Shown here: in pieces, positions 28,173 through 37,760 of the stretch | Position numbering within the stretch: the stretch's first letter is position 1 | Layout of the letters: each line of letters opens with the position of its first letter | Assembly: GCF_031326345.1 (NCBI RefSeq) | Contig: NZ_CP133671.1 | Coordinates: forward strand, 310,001-374,000 | Origin: Aureispira sp. CCB-E | Lineage (GTDB): Bacteria; Bacteroidota; Bacteroidia; Chitinophagales; Saprospiraceae | DNA: 64,000 nucleotides | Direction: 5' to 3' | Notes under the pieces: model-generated | What the model was told of the DNA's origin: nothing | What the model saw: the letters and a program-made list of their open reading frames with translations, nothing else | The model's database searches: none | Made by a program: the position numbers and the translations under genes

Positions 28173-31100
28173 ATGGCAAAAGACAATTACAACAAACACT
28201 TCCAATCAATTCTTTCTAAGTTAAACCCTGCTCAAATGCAGGCTGTTACAGAAACAGAAGGTCCCGTTATTGCTATTGCAGGTCCAGGAACAGGCAAAAC
28301 GCATATTTTAACTGCGCGAATTGGTCAGATTCTATTGACAACCGATACTCAAGCACATAATATTTTATGTTTAACTTTTACGGATGCGGCAGTTAATGCT
28401 ATGCGTCAACGACTCTTGGATTTTATTGGTCCTGATGCTCATAGAGTCCATATTTATACGTTTCATTCTTTTTGTAATAAGGTCATACAAGAAAATCTAG
28501 AGATTTTTGGGCGACACGATCTAGAACCACTGTCTGATTTAGAGCGCATTGAAATTATCAGAAGCATTATCAATGATTTGGATGTTGAACATCCTTTAAA
28601 GATGAACCAGCGGGATCCTTATTATTATGAGCAACATCTAGCCGATTTGTTCAAACAAATGAAAGCTGAACGTTGGTCTCCTCAATTTATCCAGAACCAA
28701 ATAAAAAATTATTTGGAATTCTTGCCAAAACGCCCAGAAATGCGCTATAAGCGCAATGCAGGACAGTTTCAAAAAGGGGACTTAAAAGAAGCTCAATTTA
28801 ATAGCATTTCTAAAAAAATGCAACGCTTAGATCAAGCAGTCTTACTTTTTGATAAGTATCAAGCTGTTCTAGACGAGCGACAACGATATGATTATGAGGA
28901 TATGATTTTGTGGGTTTTAGAAGCATTTGAAAAAGAAGAATTTTTGCTGCGTTCTTATCAAGAGCAATATCTGTATTTATTGGTCGATGAATTTCAAGAT
29001 ACGAATGGTTCTCAAAGTGCCATCGTGCATCAACTCGTAGCTTATTGGGGAGATAATCCTAATTTATTTATTGTTGGAGACGACGACCAATCCATTTATG
29101 AATTTCAGGGGGCTAGAGTTAAAAACATGACAGACTTTTATGAGCAATATCATAAAAACTTGTTGCTAATTATGCTTCAAGAAAATTATCGTTCGTCTCA
29201 AAATATCTTAAATGCAGCAAAAGACGCCATCGAGCATAATGAAATTCGCATTATCAATCAAATTGAAGGGCTAGAATTAAATAAAGTGCTGATAGGTGCA
29301 AATCCTGCCTATGCAGCGCTTCAAACGCCTGTAGAAATTGTTGCTTATCCCAATCAATTGCAAGAAGAAATTGCTATTGTTCAACGCATTGAGCAACTTC
29401 AAAAAGAAGGGGTACTACTCAAAGAAATTGCCATTATCTACGCAAAACACAAACAAGCAGATAATATTATTCAACTCTTTGAAAAGAGACAAATTGCCTA
29501 CCAATCCAAGCGCCGAATCAATATCTTGGAACTACCCCTTGTCCACAATTTGCGCAAATTGATGGGCTATATCGCCAATGAATATGCCAAGCCCGATAGT
29601 AACGAAGATGTTTTCTTTGAATTTTTGCACTATGATTTTATTGGTGTTAGTAGCAAAGATGCTGCTGTTTTAACTGCTTGGATGGCTCGAAAAAAGAAGG
29701 CTCTAATTATGAAAGGAGACTTTGAAAATATTCCTATGTGGCGAGATACAATTCGCAATGCCCAACTATTGGAGTCCATTGGGCTAGATAGTGTAGAGCA
29801 GTTGACTAATTTTGCTGCTTTTTTAGATGAAAGCATTCATTATTACAAAGATTATAGTCTTCCCCAATTCTTTGAGTTATTAATCAATAGAAGCGGATTA
29901 GTAACTTTTATTGCCGAGCACGAACAAAAATCGTGGTTGGTTCAAGTTGTTGGGACACTCTTTGAATTTGTGAAGCAGGAAACCGCAAAAAATCAAAAAT
30001 TAACTTTGGGAGCTTTCTTGGTTTTATTGGATCAGATGGAAGCGAATAGAATTGGCATGGGACTATTCCAATTAAATCAAGCAGACGATGGAGTAAATTT
30101 GATTACAGCACATTCTGCCAAAGGTCTAGAATTTGAGTATGTGTTTATTATTAATGGCTTAAAGGATTATTGGGAACCACGCAGTAGCTCTGGTAAGCAT
30201 TTTACGTTTCCTGATACCATTACCTACTCCAATGAAACCGACGCTCAAGAAGCTGCTCGACGATTGTTTTATGTTGCCATGACTCGTGCCAAAAAATCAC
30301 TTCAAATATCTTATTATCAATATAATACTAGTCATAAGATACAAACCAAAGCAGCCTTTGTTGACGAACTTTTACAAGCCCGCAATCCTGCTATTGTCTT
30401 TAGTGAACAAGAAGCCTTTTTATCAGAAGAATGGCAATTGTTACAACTAGAAAAAGCGGATGAAAAACCTAAAATTAAGTTATTGAGCACCTCTATGCTC
30501 AATGCTTTATTAGAAGGATTCCGTTTAAGCATTTCAGCTATGAATAATTACCTTAGCTGCCCTTTGAGCTTTTATTATGAATATATTTTGCGGGTTCCAT
30601 CTTTGTCTAGCGTAGAAGCTGCTTATGGAACGGCTATTCACAACTCCTTGAATCGCATCTTTAACTTAGCTCTAAAAAATGACAACCAACTACCTGATAC
30701 AGAGACGCTCTTAGATATTTTTAGGTTTGAAATGAAAAACCAACGTATTTTCTTAACGCATAGAATCTACAAAGAACGTTTAGAATTAGGAACAAGGCAT
30801 TTAAAAGCATACTACAGCGCTCGAAAAGAGGAATGGAACCAATTGTTACAAACGGCAGCAGTAATGACTGAAAAACCGCTTCGAAATGTCGAATGGAAAG
30901 GCATTCCCATGACGGGGACTATTGATAAATTACTTTTGTTGCCCCATACCTCTGGTAAAAAGGTTCATATTGTAGATTACAAAACAGGAAAACTGCAAGA
31001 TAAACGAATGGCTTTGCCTTCTAACTCCAATCCCTATGGGGGGATTTATTGGCGACAATTAATTTTTTATAAAATTTTATTAGAAAACTCTAGTTTAACC

Positions 31101-31358
31101 TCTTACAAAGTACGTTCTGCCGAGATAGATTACTTAACCCCTAATGAAGAAGGGCTATTTCCAAGTAAATCCATCGAATTTAAAACCAAACAGGTTAACA
31201 TGGTCAAAAAAATGATCGAACAGGTTTATTCCAATATCATGAATCATCGTTTTTCAGAGGGCTGCGGTGAATCTCATTGCAAATGGTGTAATTTTGCTCA
31301 ACGAAATGTTGCTCCTAATGAATTTTCTAATGCTGAGGTAGAATTATTGGATGATTAG
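28173..31358 (+). CDS. UvrD-family helicase with C-terminal RecB/AddB-type nuclease domain
   Basis: A 1061-residue superfamily 1A helicase. Visible motifs are the Q motif LNPAQMQAV, Walker A AGPGTGKTHILTAR, DEFQDTNGSQ (Walker B), VGDDDQSIYEFQGA, HSAKGLEFEYVFI and RRLFYVAMTRAKKSL. The C-terminal part has a PD-(D/E)XK nuclease core: AAYGTAIHNSLNRIF, MTGTIDKLL and VDYKTGK. One Cys in NYLSCPLSFYYEY and three in EGCGESHCKWCNF form the four-Cys pattern that holds a 4Fe-4S cluster in AddB-type nucleases. It probably processes double-strand breaks. It stands alone, without an obvious AddA/AddB partner. Confidence 0.92.
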   Translation: MAKDNYNKHFQSILSKLNPAQMQAVTETEGPVIAIAGPGTGKTHILTARIGQILLTTDTQAHNILCLTFTDAAVNAMRQRLLDFIGPDAHRVHIYTFHSFCNKVIQENLEIFGRHDLEPLSDLERIEIIRSIINDLDVEHPLKMNQRDPYYYEQHLADLFKQMKAERWSPQFIQNQIKNYLEFLPKRPEMRYKRNAGQFQKGDLKEAQFNSISKKMQRLDQAVLLFDKYQAVLDERQRYDYEDMILWVLEAFEKEEFLLRSYQEQYLYLLVDEFQDTNGSQSAIVHQLVAYWGDNPNLFIVGDDDQSIYEFQGARVKNMTDFYEQYHKNLLLIMLQENYRSSQNILNAAKDAIEHNEIRIINQIEGLELNKVLIGANPAYAALQTPVEIVAYPNQLQEEIAIVQRIEQLQKEGVLLKEIAIIYAKHKQADNIIQLFEKRQIAYQSKRRINILELPLVHNLRKLMGYIANEYAKPDSNEDVFFEFLHYDFIGVSSKDAAVLTAWMARKKKALIMKGDFENIPMWRDTIRNAQLLESIGLDSVEQLTNFAAFLDESIHYYKDYSLPQFFELLINRSGLVTFIAEHEQKSWLVQVVGTLFEFVKQETAKNQKLTLGAFLVLLDQMEANRIGMGLFQLNQADDGVNLITAHSAKGLEFEYVFIINGLKDYWEPRSSSGKHFTFPDTITYSNETDAQEAARRLFYVAMTRAKKSLQISYYQYNTSHKIQTKAAFVDELLQARNPAIVFSEQEAFLSEEWQLLQLEKADEKPKIKLLSTSMLNALLEGFRLSISAMNNYLSCPLSFYYEYILRVPSLSSVEAAYGTAIHNSLNRIFNLALKNDNQLPDTETLLDIFRFEMKNQRIFLTHRIYKERLELGTRHLKAYYSARKEEWNQLLQTAAVMTEKPLRNVEWKGIPMTGTIDKLLLLPHTSGKKVHIVDYKTGKLQDKRMALPSNSNPYGGIYWRQLIFYKILLENSSLTSYKVRSAEIDYLTPNEEGLFPSKSIEFKTKQVNMVKKMIEQVYSNIMNHRFSEGCGESHCKWCNFAQRNVAPNEFSNAEVELLDD

Positions 31359-31438
31359 TATCAAATATACCTACAAGGCTCTTAATAATTCATAACGCAA
31401 AACACTAGCTATGATATGAGTAGGACACACTTTTTTAT

Positions 31439-32143
31439 CTACGTATCTAAAGAAATCTCATTCCATTCAAACTCTGAATAACATATAAATTCAAGCGTTT
31501 TCCTTCTTTCCATTATTATATCAAGGTCTACAAAATCTGATTGTTTACCTTTTAATTTTATACTTCTAGCATACCAATGTGCTCTGTAAAACTTATCAAG
31601 CATTTCGAAGATTGTTATGTCCTGCCTAAGTCTATATTTTTGTATAAATACTAGAGCTAACTCACCGTCTTGAATATTAGGAAGCATGGATGCTAGAGAA
31701 TCTTCAACGCCTGTATTTAAAGTAAGATTCTCATGTAGATTTCCAGCCCAAGCAAAAGCCCAAACAGCTTCAATATACCAATAAAGATCAATCTGATCTT
31801 GCTCTGGCAGATCCTCATAATTTGTATGTAGGTACTTTGTTTCTTTATTTGTAAGCTTCCCAATTAAATTATTTTTCTCAATCCAATCTTCAATAGTTTT
31901 AATCGGAGCTCCTAGATGTAATTGAAATAAGGCCAAAGACACCATCATTCTTTCTGCAACGTCCTTAGATCTTCTAAAATTGGCTTTATCCAATATAGGC
32001 AACCCCATACTAACCTTTACCCCTATAGAAATCAATTCTTTAGTATTATTTTCTTTTATTTTATAAGGATTTATTTTCTTTTTGAACCACATATAATATT
32101 TAGATTTCGGCTCTTCATTCAGCCACAACAACCTAATAATCAA
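31439..32143 (-). CDS. DUF4272 domain protein
   Basis: A 234-residue soluble protein with the DUF4272 pattern: RSKDVAERMMVSLALFQLHLGAP, QIDLYWYIEAVWAFAWAGNLH, then FYRAHWYARSIKLKG and IIMERRKTLEFICYSE near the C terminus. Such proteins have no known function and are often found in immunity or accessory contexts. A Met 17 residues in (MWFKKKINPY, 32092) is an alternative start. Base composition is a little more AT-rich than the flanking genes. No toxin gene is adjacent. Confidence 0.75.
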   Translation of the reverse strand: MIIRLLWLNEEPKSKYYMWFKKKINPYKIKENNTKELISIGVKVSMGLPILDKANFRRSKDVAERMMVSLALFQLHLGAPIKTIEDWIEKNNLIGKLTNKETKYLHTNYEDLPEQDQIDLYWYIEAVWAFAWAGNLHENLTLNTGVEDSLASMLPNIQDGELALVFIQKYRLRQDITIFEMLDKFYRAHWYARSIKLKGKQSDFVDLDIIMERRKTLEFICYSEFEWNEISLDT

Positions 32144-32275
32144 ACAACTAAAGTTTTAGTATTTTTTTTTCATTATCCATTATATCATAATATAACTTCT
32201 AATTTAAACAAGGGCAAACATATTAATTTTTCCTTTCAAAAAGACGAAAGGAAATTAGCAGAGAAGTAGATAAAC

Positions 32276-33130
32276 CTACCAAACATTAAAATAAATAATC
32301 AGATAAGTATAAGCAAAAGGAATAACAAATATAAACGCATCAAAACGATCCAAGAAACCTCCGTGTCCAGGCAATAAATTACCAGAATCTTTAATGCCTA
32401 AACTTCGTTTGAACATCGATTCTACCAAGTCGCCCAATATTCCAAAAAAAGTACAAATACAAGCTAATCCAATCCAGAATGGCATAGGCAAGTTGAGAGG
32501 TACAAACACCAAAGAACACAAATAACCAGTCAAAATAGCTCCTGCTACGCCGCTAAATGTACCTTCCCAAGTCTTGTTAGGAGAAATACGTGGAAACATC
32601 TTATTCTTGCCAATTTTTGAACCTAAAAGGTATGCAAAAACATCACTTGCCCAAACCATAAATAAGATGGCTAGTATAAATTGGTTGCCAACACCTCCTA
32701 GTTGAGAAATCGGGGAACTACAAATCCAAATTAATAGGGAAAAAGGTAGTCCAATATACAATACCCCTAAAGCAGTATAAGCTAAATTGTGAAAGGGTCT
32801 TAGAGATTTTCCAAATAACTCAAACAAGAACAAAGAAAAAGCAATAGCAGGAAATAAATACAACAATCGAATTGCTTCGTCATAGCCTCCATGATACTTT
32901 AATGCCGCTAAAAGTGGAAAACAACTTCCTATAAAAATAAAACTTATCGTTCTAATCCAATTGACAACAACTGTCCCATCCTTCGTCAAAACATGTCCTC
33001 CAAACTCCCAAAGACAAAGTACTGTAATCAATAAAAATAGAAGGGTGCAACTAAGAGGGTGAAAGATACATCCTCCTATCATTACAGCACCAAATGTAAG
33101 TCCTGTAATTGTTCTAGTTTTTAAACTCAT
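32276..33130 (-). CDS. cdsA: Phosphatidate cytidylyltransferase
   Basis: CdsA makes CDP-diacylglycerol from CTP and phosphatidic acid. It is a 284-residue membrane protein with about eight helices. The family signatures are intact: KMFPRISPNKTWEGTFSG and GDLVESMFKRSLGIKDSGNLLPGHGGFLDRFD (given here as GDLVES to FLDRFD). It is the last gene of a minus-strand group after the aminotransferase and the CPBP protease, 15 bases after the latter. Confidence 0.96.
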   Translation of the reverse strand: MSLKTRTITGLTFGAVMIGGCIFHPLSCTLLFLLITVLCLWEFGGHVLTKDGTVVVNWIRTISFIFIGSCFPLLAALKYHGGYDEAIRLLYLFPAIAFSLFLFELFGKSLRPFHNLAYTALGVLYIGLPFSLLIWICSSPISQLGGVGNQFILAILFMVWASDVFAYLLGSKIGKNKMFPRISPNKTWEGTFSGVAGAILTGYLCSLVFVPLNLPMPFWIGLACICTFFGILGDLVESMFKRSLGIKDSGNLLPGHGGFLDRFDAFIFVIPFAYTYLIIYFNVW

Positions 33131-33145
33131 TAAAATTATTATTAT

Positions 33146-34045
33146 TTAATTTATTTTAATATATTTATATTCTTGGTTTATTTTCTTAAAAATAGCTAAA
33201 AATAGAAGAAATATCAAACTACTAATTCCCGCTAACAAAAAAGGTACTGACTCTATGTCATTAATGTTTCCCGCTAGATTAGGAGAAAAATAGGGTATTA
33301 TAACCTGAAAACTATTAAAAAATACATGAACAAGCACTGTTATCCATAAATTCCCTGTAAAAATAAGCAAATAACAGAATATTACTCCTAAAAGGAACCT
33401 TGGAACAAATCCTTCTAATTGAAAGTGCATTAAAGAAAAAATAAATCCTGTCAAAATAGCTCCATAATGAATATTCTGAGTCCACAAGGTTAATAAACGC
33501 TGCAATATTCCTCGAAATAAGAACTCCTCTCCAATTCCAGCAGCTAAGCCTAGCAATAATAAATTTAGGATTAAATCCTTGGGAGTATTCATTTCTAAAA
33601 AAGCACTTTGTATATCTAGTTTTTCTTGAGAGATGATACTATCTGGCAATAACTGCGTATTCCAATAATAAATAAAAGAAATAAAGGGATATATGGATGC
33701 TACCAAAAGAAGACTCCAAAATATATTTTTAATCATTGGAGTTTTATTCGCATAAACAATTTTTAAAGCATTCTTTTTATGGTATAAAAAAATAAAAACC
33801 AGTGCAGGAATTAAATATTGAAATAAATGAACAATCAATTGCAGAACTTTTAAAGTATCTAAATACTCTAAGTACTCCCCTTTTGTAATTCCATTTAAAA
33901 TTTTAGAGAAATCTGGCAATCCAAATAATGCAGCTAATAATTGAACAACAATCATCCCTACTACATAAAATCCAAACCAAATAAATAAGAATAAAAAAGT
34001 CTCATTTTTTAGCTGCTCCCTTCGATCAATATAATTATTTTCCAT
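33146..34045 (-). CDS. CPBP family intramembrane protease
   Basis: A polytopic protein of the CAAX prenyl protease / bacteriocin-processing (Abi, CPBP) family. The catalytic motifs are GIGEEFLFRGILQRLL (EExxxR), LTGFIFSLMHFQLEG and VLVHVFFNSF. I take the ATG at 34045 (MENNYIDRREQ, 299 residues); starts at 34051 or 34069 would add MR or a longer prefix and increase overlap with the gene upstream. It overlaps the aminotransferase gene by 11 bases, so the two are translationally linked. Its substrate is unknown. Confidence 0.88.
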   Translation of the reverse strand: MENNYIDRREQLKNETFLFLFIWFGFYVVGMIVVQLLAALFGLPDFSKILNGITKGEYLEYLDTLKVLQLIVHLFQYLIPALVFIFLYHKKNALKIVYANKTPMIKNIFWSLLLVASIYPFISFIYYWNTQLLPDSIISQEKLDIQSAFLEMNTPKDLILNLLLLGLAAGIGEEFLFRGILQRLLTLWTQNIHYGAILTGFIFSLMHFQLEGFVPRFLLGVIFCYLLIFTGNLWITVLVHVFFNSFQVIIPYFSPNLAGNINDIESVPFLLAGISSLIFLLFLAIFKKINQEYKYIKIN

Positions 34046-35243
34046 TCTCATTTTTACATACTTTATCAATAGCAGCTGTTAAGATAGAACAAGCTTTTAT
34101 TATTTCATCTTCTGTAATTGTTAAAGGAGGAGCAATTCTCACAGCTTCTGCATTGAATAAAAACCAATCTGTTATCAAACCATTTTTAAGGCATTCGTGA
34201 ATAACACCCAAAACTTGATCAAAAGAACTTAATTGTACTGCCATTAATAAACCAGCACTTCGAACATCTAAAATAGCCTCATGTTGTAACATTTTTCTAA
34301 ACAAAGCTTCTTTTTCAAATACTTGTTCTACAATGTCCTTTTGTTCTGTCAATATTTTTAAAGAAGCCAATCCTGCTGCACAGCAAACAGGATGCCCACC
34401 GAAAGTTGTAATATGTCCCAAAAATGGATTATTGGTCAATGAATCCATTATTTCTTTTGAAGAGATAAAAGCACCTAATGGCATTCCTCCTCCAAATGCT
34501 TTTGCCAATAATAAAATATCTGGCACAATTCCATATTGCTCAAAAGCAAATAAGGTTCCTGTTCGACCACACCCCACTTGAATTTCATCCAAAATTAATA
34601 AAGCTCCAACTTCAGTACATCGCTCTCTTACTTTTTTTAAATAATCATTAGAAGGACGCATCACTCCTATTTCGGCACGAACAGTTTCCATAATAACACA
34701 AGCTGTATGTTCATCTATTGCTTGCAGATCTTCTGTATTATTGAATTCTATATGGTGTATTTCTGGTAATAAAGGTCTGAAAGGCGCCGTAAAAAAAGAT
34801 TCGCTCATCAAACTCAAGGAACCATTTGTTGATCCATGATAAGCTTTTTTGCAAGAAATTATTTTAGGGCGACCAGTATATCGTTTGGCCAATTTTAATG
34901 CTCCTTCAGTGGCTTCTGTTCCCGAATTAACAAAGTAGGTACAATTCAAATTATCGGGCAAGTGCTTTTGCAATAAGTTAGCCAGTTGAACTTGTGGTGA
35001 CAAAATAAATTCCCCATAAACTAATGTATGCAAATATTGATTGGTTTGTTTTTGTATGGCATCAACAATCTGGGGGTGGCTATGCCCCAAGCTACTCACA
35101 CTAATTCCTGCAATTAAATCAATATAAGATTTCCCCTCTTTATCATACAAATAAATACCTTTTCCTTTTTCTATTTCCAAAGCCAAAGGAGCATCACTTG
35201 TTTGAGCCACATGATTTAAAAACATTTGACGTTGTGTTATCAT
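34035..35243 (-). CDS. Class III PLP-dependent aminotransferase
   Basis: A 402-residue enzyme of the acetylornithine / 4-aminobutyrate aminotransferase class. The PLP-binding Lys is in LLLAKAFGGGMPLGAF; LILDEIQVGCGRTG, YFVNSGTEATEGALKLAKRYTGR and HITTFGGHPVCCAAGLA are also visible. The substrate cannot be told from sequence: ornithine, acetylornithine, 4-aminobutyrate and lysine are all possible. It begins a minus-strand unit with the CPBP protease and cdsA and is divergent from thrB with 103 bases between. Confidence 0.85.
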   Translation of the reverse strand: MITQRQMFLNHVAQTSDAPLALEIEKGKGIYLYDKEGKSYIDLIAGISVSSLGHSHPQIVDAIQKQTNQYLHTLVYGEFILSPQVQLANLLQKHLPDNLNCTYFVNSGTEATEGALKLAKRYTGRPKIISCKKAYHGSTNGSLSLMSESFFTAPFRPLLPEIHHIEFNNTEDLQAIDEHTACVIMETVRAEIGVMRPSNDYLKKVRERCTEVGALLILDEIQVGCGRTGTLFAFEQYGIVPDILLLAKAFGGGMPLGAFISSKEIMDSLTNNPFLGHITTFGGHPVCCAAGLASLKILTEQKDIVEQVFEKEALFRKMLQHEAILDVRSAGLLMAVQLSSFDQVLGVIHECLKNGLITDWFLFNAEAVRIAPPLTITEDEIIKACSILTAAIDKVCKNENGK

Positions 35244-35346
35244 TTTTTTATTTTAAATTTGTGCTGAAATTTTGTTTTAGATATAAGGCAAATTTAAACA
35301 AATTAATTCTACATCTCTGCAATTATATATATTCCTTACAAAGATT

Positions 35347-36303
35347 ATGAAATTCAAATCAAATTTTAAAGTTATAGCACCTGCTACTATTGCTAATTTG
35401 GGTTGCGGATTAGACACCTTAGGCTTAGCATTAAATACTCCTTGTGATGAAATTATTGTCAAACCCAATACAGAATCGGGCATTCATATTTCGTCTATAC
35501 TAAACAACAAAACTAAAATTCCTCTAACAATAGACCAAAACGCAGCTGGTGTTTCTGCACAATTGGTTTTGGATCATCTCAAAAATAATTTTGATTTAGA
35601 TTCTAACGCTGGGTTGGATCTAACCTTAAACAAAAAAATAGGCGTAGGCTATGGTTTAGGTTCTAGCAGCGCAAGTGCTGTAGCTGGGGCCTATGCTGTA
35701 AACGAAGCATTTGGTTCTCGGCTTTCAAAGAGGGAACTAATTCCTTTTATTATAAAAGGTGAAGAAGTGGCGGAAGGAAGGCAGCGAATCAACAGCCTTA
35801 TTCCTTCTCTACTTGGAGGTATTATATTAACAAGAGATCATCAGAATGTGGATTTCCATCGTCTGCCATTAATAAAAGGATTGCATATTGTTGTTATTTA
35901 TGCTCGCAATCAGAGGTTAACTCAGCGCCAAGTTAGAAATAACTTAACGCATAAAACAGACATAGACAATGCCATTCAACAATCGGCTAACTTAGGAGCA
36001 TTTGTACAAGCTTTGTATACGACCAATCTTGATTTACTATCCAATACATTAACTGACTACATTGCTGAAAAACATTGGTGTGATCTTGTTCCTTTTTTCA
36101 AAGAATTAAAAACAGCAGCATTAGAGCATGGGGCTCTTGGAGCAGGTCTAGCAGGTACAGGTTCGGGTGTTTTTGCTTTATGCAAAAATAGTTTAGAAGC
36201 AGAAAAGGTAGCTAATTCTCTAGAGCATATTTATTCATCTAAGAAAATTCGAAATACGGTTATTTTATCTCAAATAGACCACGAAGGAGTACGCATTGCA
36301 TAA
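35347..36303 (+). CDS. thrB: Homoserine kinase
   Basis: ThrB phosphorylates homoserine in threonine synthesis. It is a GHMP kinase: KVIAPATIANLGCGLDTLGL opens the protein, the ATP-binding loop is GVGYGLGSSSASAVAGAYA, and GALGAGLAGTGSGVFALC is the third motif. At 318 residues it has normal length. It is not beside thrA or thrC. Its stop codon is immediately followed by a parS-type palindrome. Confidence 0.94.
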   Translation: MKFKSNFKVIAPATIANLGCGLDTLGLALNTPCDEIIVKPNTESGIHISSILNNKTKIPLTIDQNAAGVSAQLVLDHLKNNFDLDSNAGLDLTLNKKIGVGYGLGSSSASAVAGAYAVNEAFGSRLSKRELIPFIIKGEEVAEGRQRINSLIPSLLGGIILTRDHQNVDFHRLPLIKGLHIVVIYARNQRLTQRQVRNNLTHKTDIDNAIQQSANLGAFVQALYTTNLDLLSNTLTDYIAEKHWCDLVPFFKELKTAALEHGALGAGLAGTGSGVFALCKNSLEAEKVANSLEHIYSSKKIRNTVILSQIDHEGVRIA

Positions 36304-36319
36304 TGTTCCACGTGGAACA
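36304..36319. promoter_or_regulatory. parS-type centromere site, perfect copy 1
   Basis: TGTTCCACGTGGAACA is a perfect 16-bp palindrome identical to the ParB-binding parS sequence known from Pseudomonas and fitting the broad TGTTnCACGTGnAACA consensus. It extends to an 18-bp palindrome at 36303-36320. It lies directly after the thrB stop codon. Confidence 0.8.
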
Positions 36320-36337
36320 TCTCAACCCAAACGAAAC

Positions 36338-36377
36338 AAAAAAGGACAATGTTCCACGTGGAACATTGTCCTTTTTT
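36338..36377. terminator. 40-bp perfect palindrome: parS copy 2 inside a bidirectional terminator
   Basis: The arms 36338-36357 and 36358-36377 are exact complements. The centre (36350-36365) is TGTTCCACGTGGAACA, a second perfect parS copy 46 bases after the first. The outer GGACAAT / ATTGTCC pairs with A- and T-tracts make a terminator for the converging thrB and DUF6702 genes. The element can therefore serve both segregation and transcription termination. Confidence 0.8.
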
Positions 36378-36390
36378 GTGTATATTTTGC

Positions 36391-36900
36391 TTACTTCAAA
36401 ATAACTTGTTCATGTCCTTTGCTAGTAACTTTTCTAATGTAAGTCCCCTCTCCTGAATCTCGAAACTTAATATGATTTTGTTGACCATTATTGAAATCAA
36501 TGAGGATGTTATTTTTTAATACCAGTGACTTTAAACGATTAACTTTAGGAACTTGTATCAACACCCACATAGCAAAGAAATCATCTTTTATTAGTCTTCT
36601 ATTGACATATTCAAAATCCGTATTCTTCCCATTTATTTCAATTTCAAAATGAGTTTTTAAGTATTCTATAATATACTCTGTGGCTTTAGCATGCTCTCTA
36701 TCTGTTCCTATTTCGACATCTTCTCCCTTCTTAGCACTAAGCACTTTTTCTAGATCATCACTAAATATTTTGATAGCAATTTCCAGTCTTTTTTCTTCTT
36801 TGTTATAATCAATTTCTGATGTAGAAACATAAATAGGGTGCGCAAAAAAAGACATTAAAGTCATTGTTAGCAACACTAAAAGAATGTATATTTTTTTCAT
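36391..36900 (-). CDS. DUF6702 family exported protein
   Basis: A 169-residue protein with a signal peptide (MKKIYILLVLLTMTLMSFFA). The mature part begins with HPIYVSTSEIDYNKEEKRLE, the typical DUF6702 start. The family is frequent in Bacteroidota and is often found beside HupE/UreJ-like and M1 peptidase genes, as here: the HupE-like gene is divergent 173 bases away. The function is unknown. Confidence 0.82.
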   Translation of the reverse strand: MKKIYILLVLLTMTLMSFFAHPIYVSTSEIDYNKEEKRLEIAIKIFSDDLEKVLSAKKGEDVEIGTDREHAKATEYIIEYLKTHFEIEINGKNTDFEYVNRRLIKDDFFAMWVLIQVPKVNRLKSLVLKNNILIDFNNGQQNHIKFRDSGEGTYIRKVTSKGHEQVILK

Positions 36901-37073
36901 TATAAACTATATTTACCTAACGTATATTAACTGAATTCATCTTATTAAAATAGAGGTTTATCTAAGTAGTCATTTATTTAGTACAAGAAAACTTCAAAGC
37001 ATCTTTTTTAAGAAATTTAGTTTGTATTTTTAGTTCATTATTTCACGTTTAAAACATTATTAAAAGCATAAAG

Positions 37074-37727
37074 ATGAATGATTTTATTTTTTTCTTTAAG
37101 CAAGGACTGAGCCATATTTCTGATTTAGGAGCTTATGATCACATCCTTTTTATAGCTGCTTTAGCTGCAGCTTACACAATAAAAAATGCCAAAAAACTTA
37201 TACTTTTGGTTACAGCATTTACTATTGGTCACTCTATTGCATTAGCTCTAGCGACATTAGAACTTGTTAAAATCAATAGCAGTCTAATTGAGTTTCTAAT
37301 TCCTGTCACGATCATTGCAACTTGTTTAATTACTATTTTTAGAAAAAAAGATCAACTTCAAATAAACACTGAAACAACAAAGATAGAAGATTCTGTTCAA
37401 AAAGGAATGTTCCACGTAGAACAAAGTACTTTAAACTACATCATAATAACAGCTTTTGGGATCATACATGGCTTGGGGTTTTCCAACTATTTGCGTTTTA
37501 TTTTATCAAAAAACGAATCGCTGTTCACTCCTCTCCTAGCATTTAACATAGGGTTAGAAGTTGGTCAAATTTTAATCTTGGCTATCGCTTTAATAATAAA
37601 TTTTGTACTTTTGAAGTATGCAAAAATCCCACAAAAATATTTACCAATCATTCTTTCTGTAATAATTATAGCTATTACTATTCCAATTCTTTGGGAGACT
37701 GGACAAGCTTTATTTTTACAAGATTAA
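37074..37727 (+). CDS. HupE/UreJ-like membrane protein
   Basis: A 217-residue polytopic protein with about six or seven membrane helices. The motifs GAYDHILFIAALAAAYTIK, TAFTIGHSIALALATLE and AFGIIHGLGFSNYL contain the His residues typical of HupE/UreJ family 2, suggesting transport of a divalent metal such as nickel or cobalt. That function is inferred from the family. The coding sequence for FHVEQ near residue 113 contains a degenerate parS site (37408-37423). The M1 peptidase starts 33 bases after the stop. Confidence 0.82.
   Translation: MNDFIFFFKQGLSHISDLGAYDHILFIAALAAAYTIKNAKKLILLVTAFTIGHSIALALATLELVKINSSLIEFLIPVTIIATCLITIFRKKDQLQINTETTKIEDSVQKGMFHVEQSTLNYIIITAFGIIHGLGFSNYLRFILSKNESLFTPLLAFNIGLEVGQILILAIALIINFVLLKYAKIPQKYLPIILSVIIIAITIPILWETGQALFLQD
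37408..37423. promoter_or_regulatory. Near-perfect parS-type site inside a gene
   Basis: TGTTCCACGTAGAACA differs from the palindrome at 36304 by one base (A for G at position 11). It lies in the loop-coding part of the HupE-like gene. Confidence 0.55.
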
Positions 37728-37760
37728 TTTTATAACAACAATCAGATAAAACAACAAATC

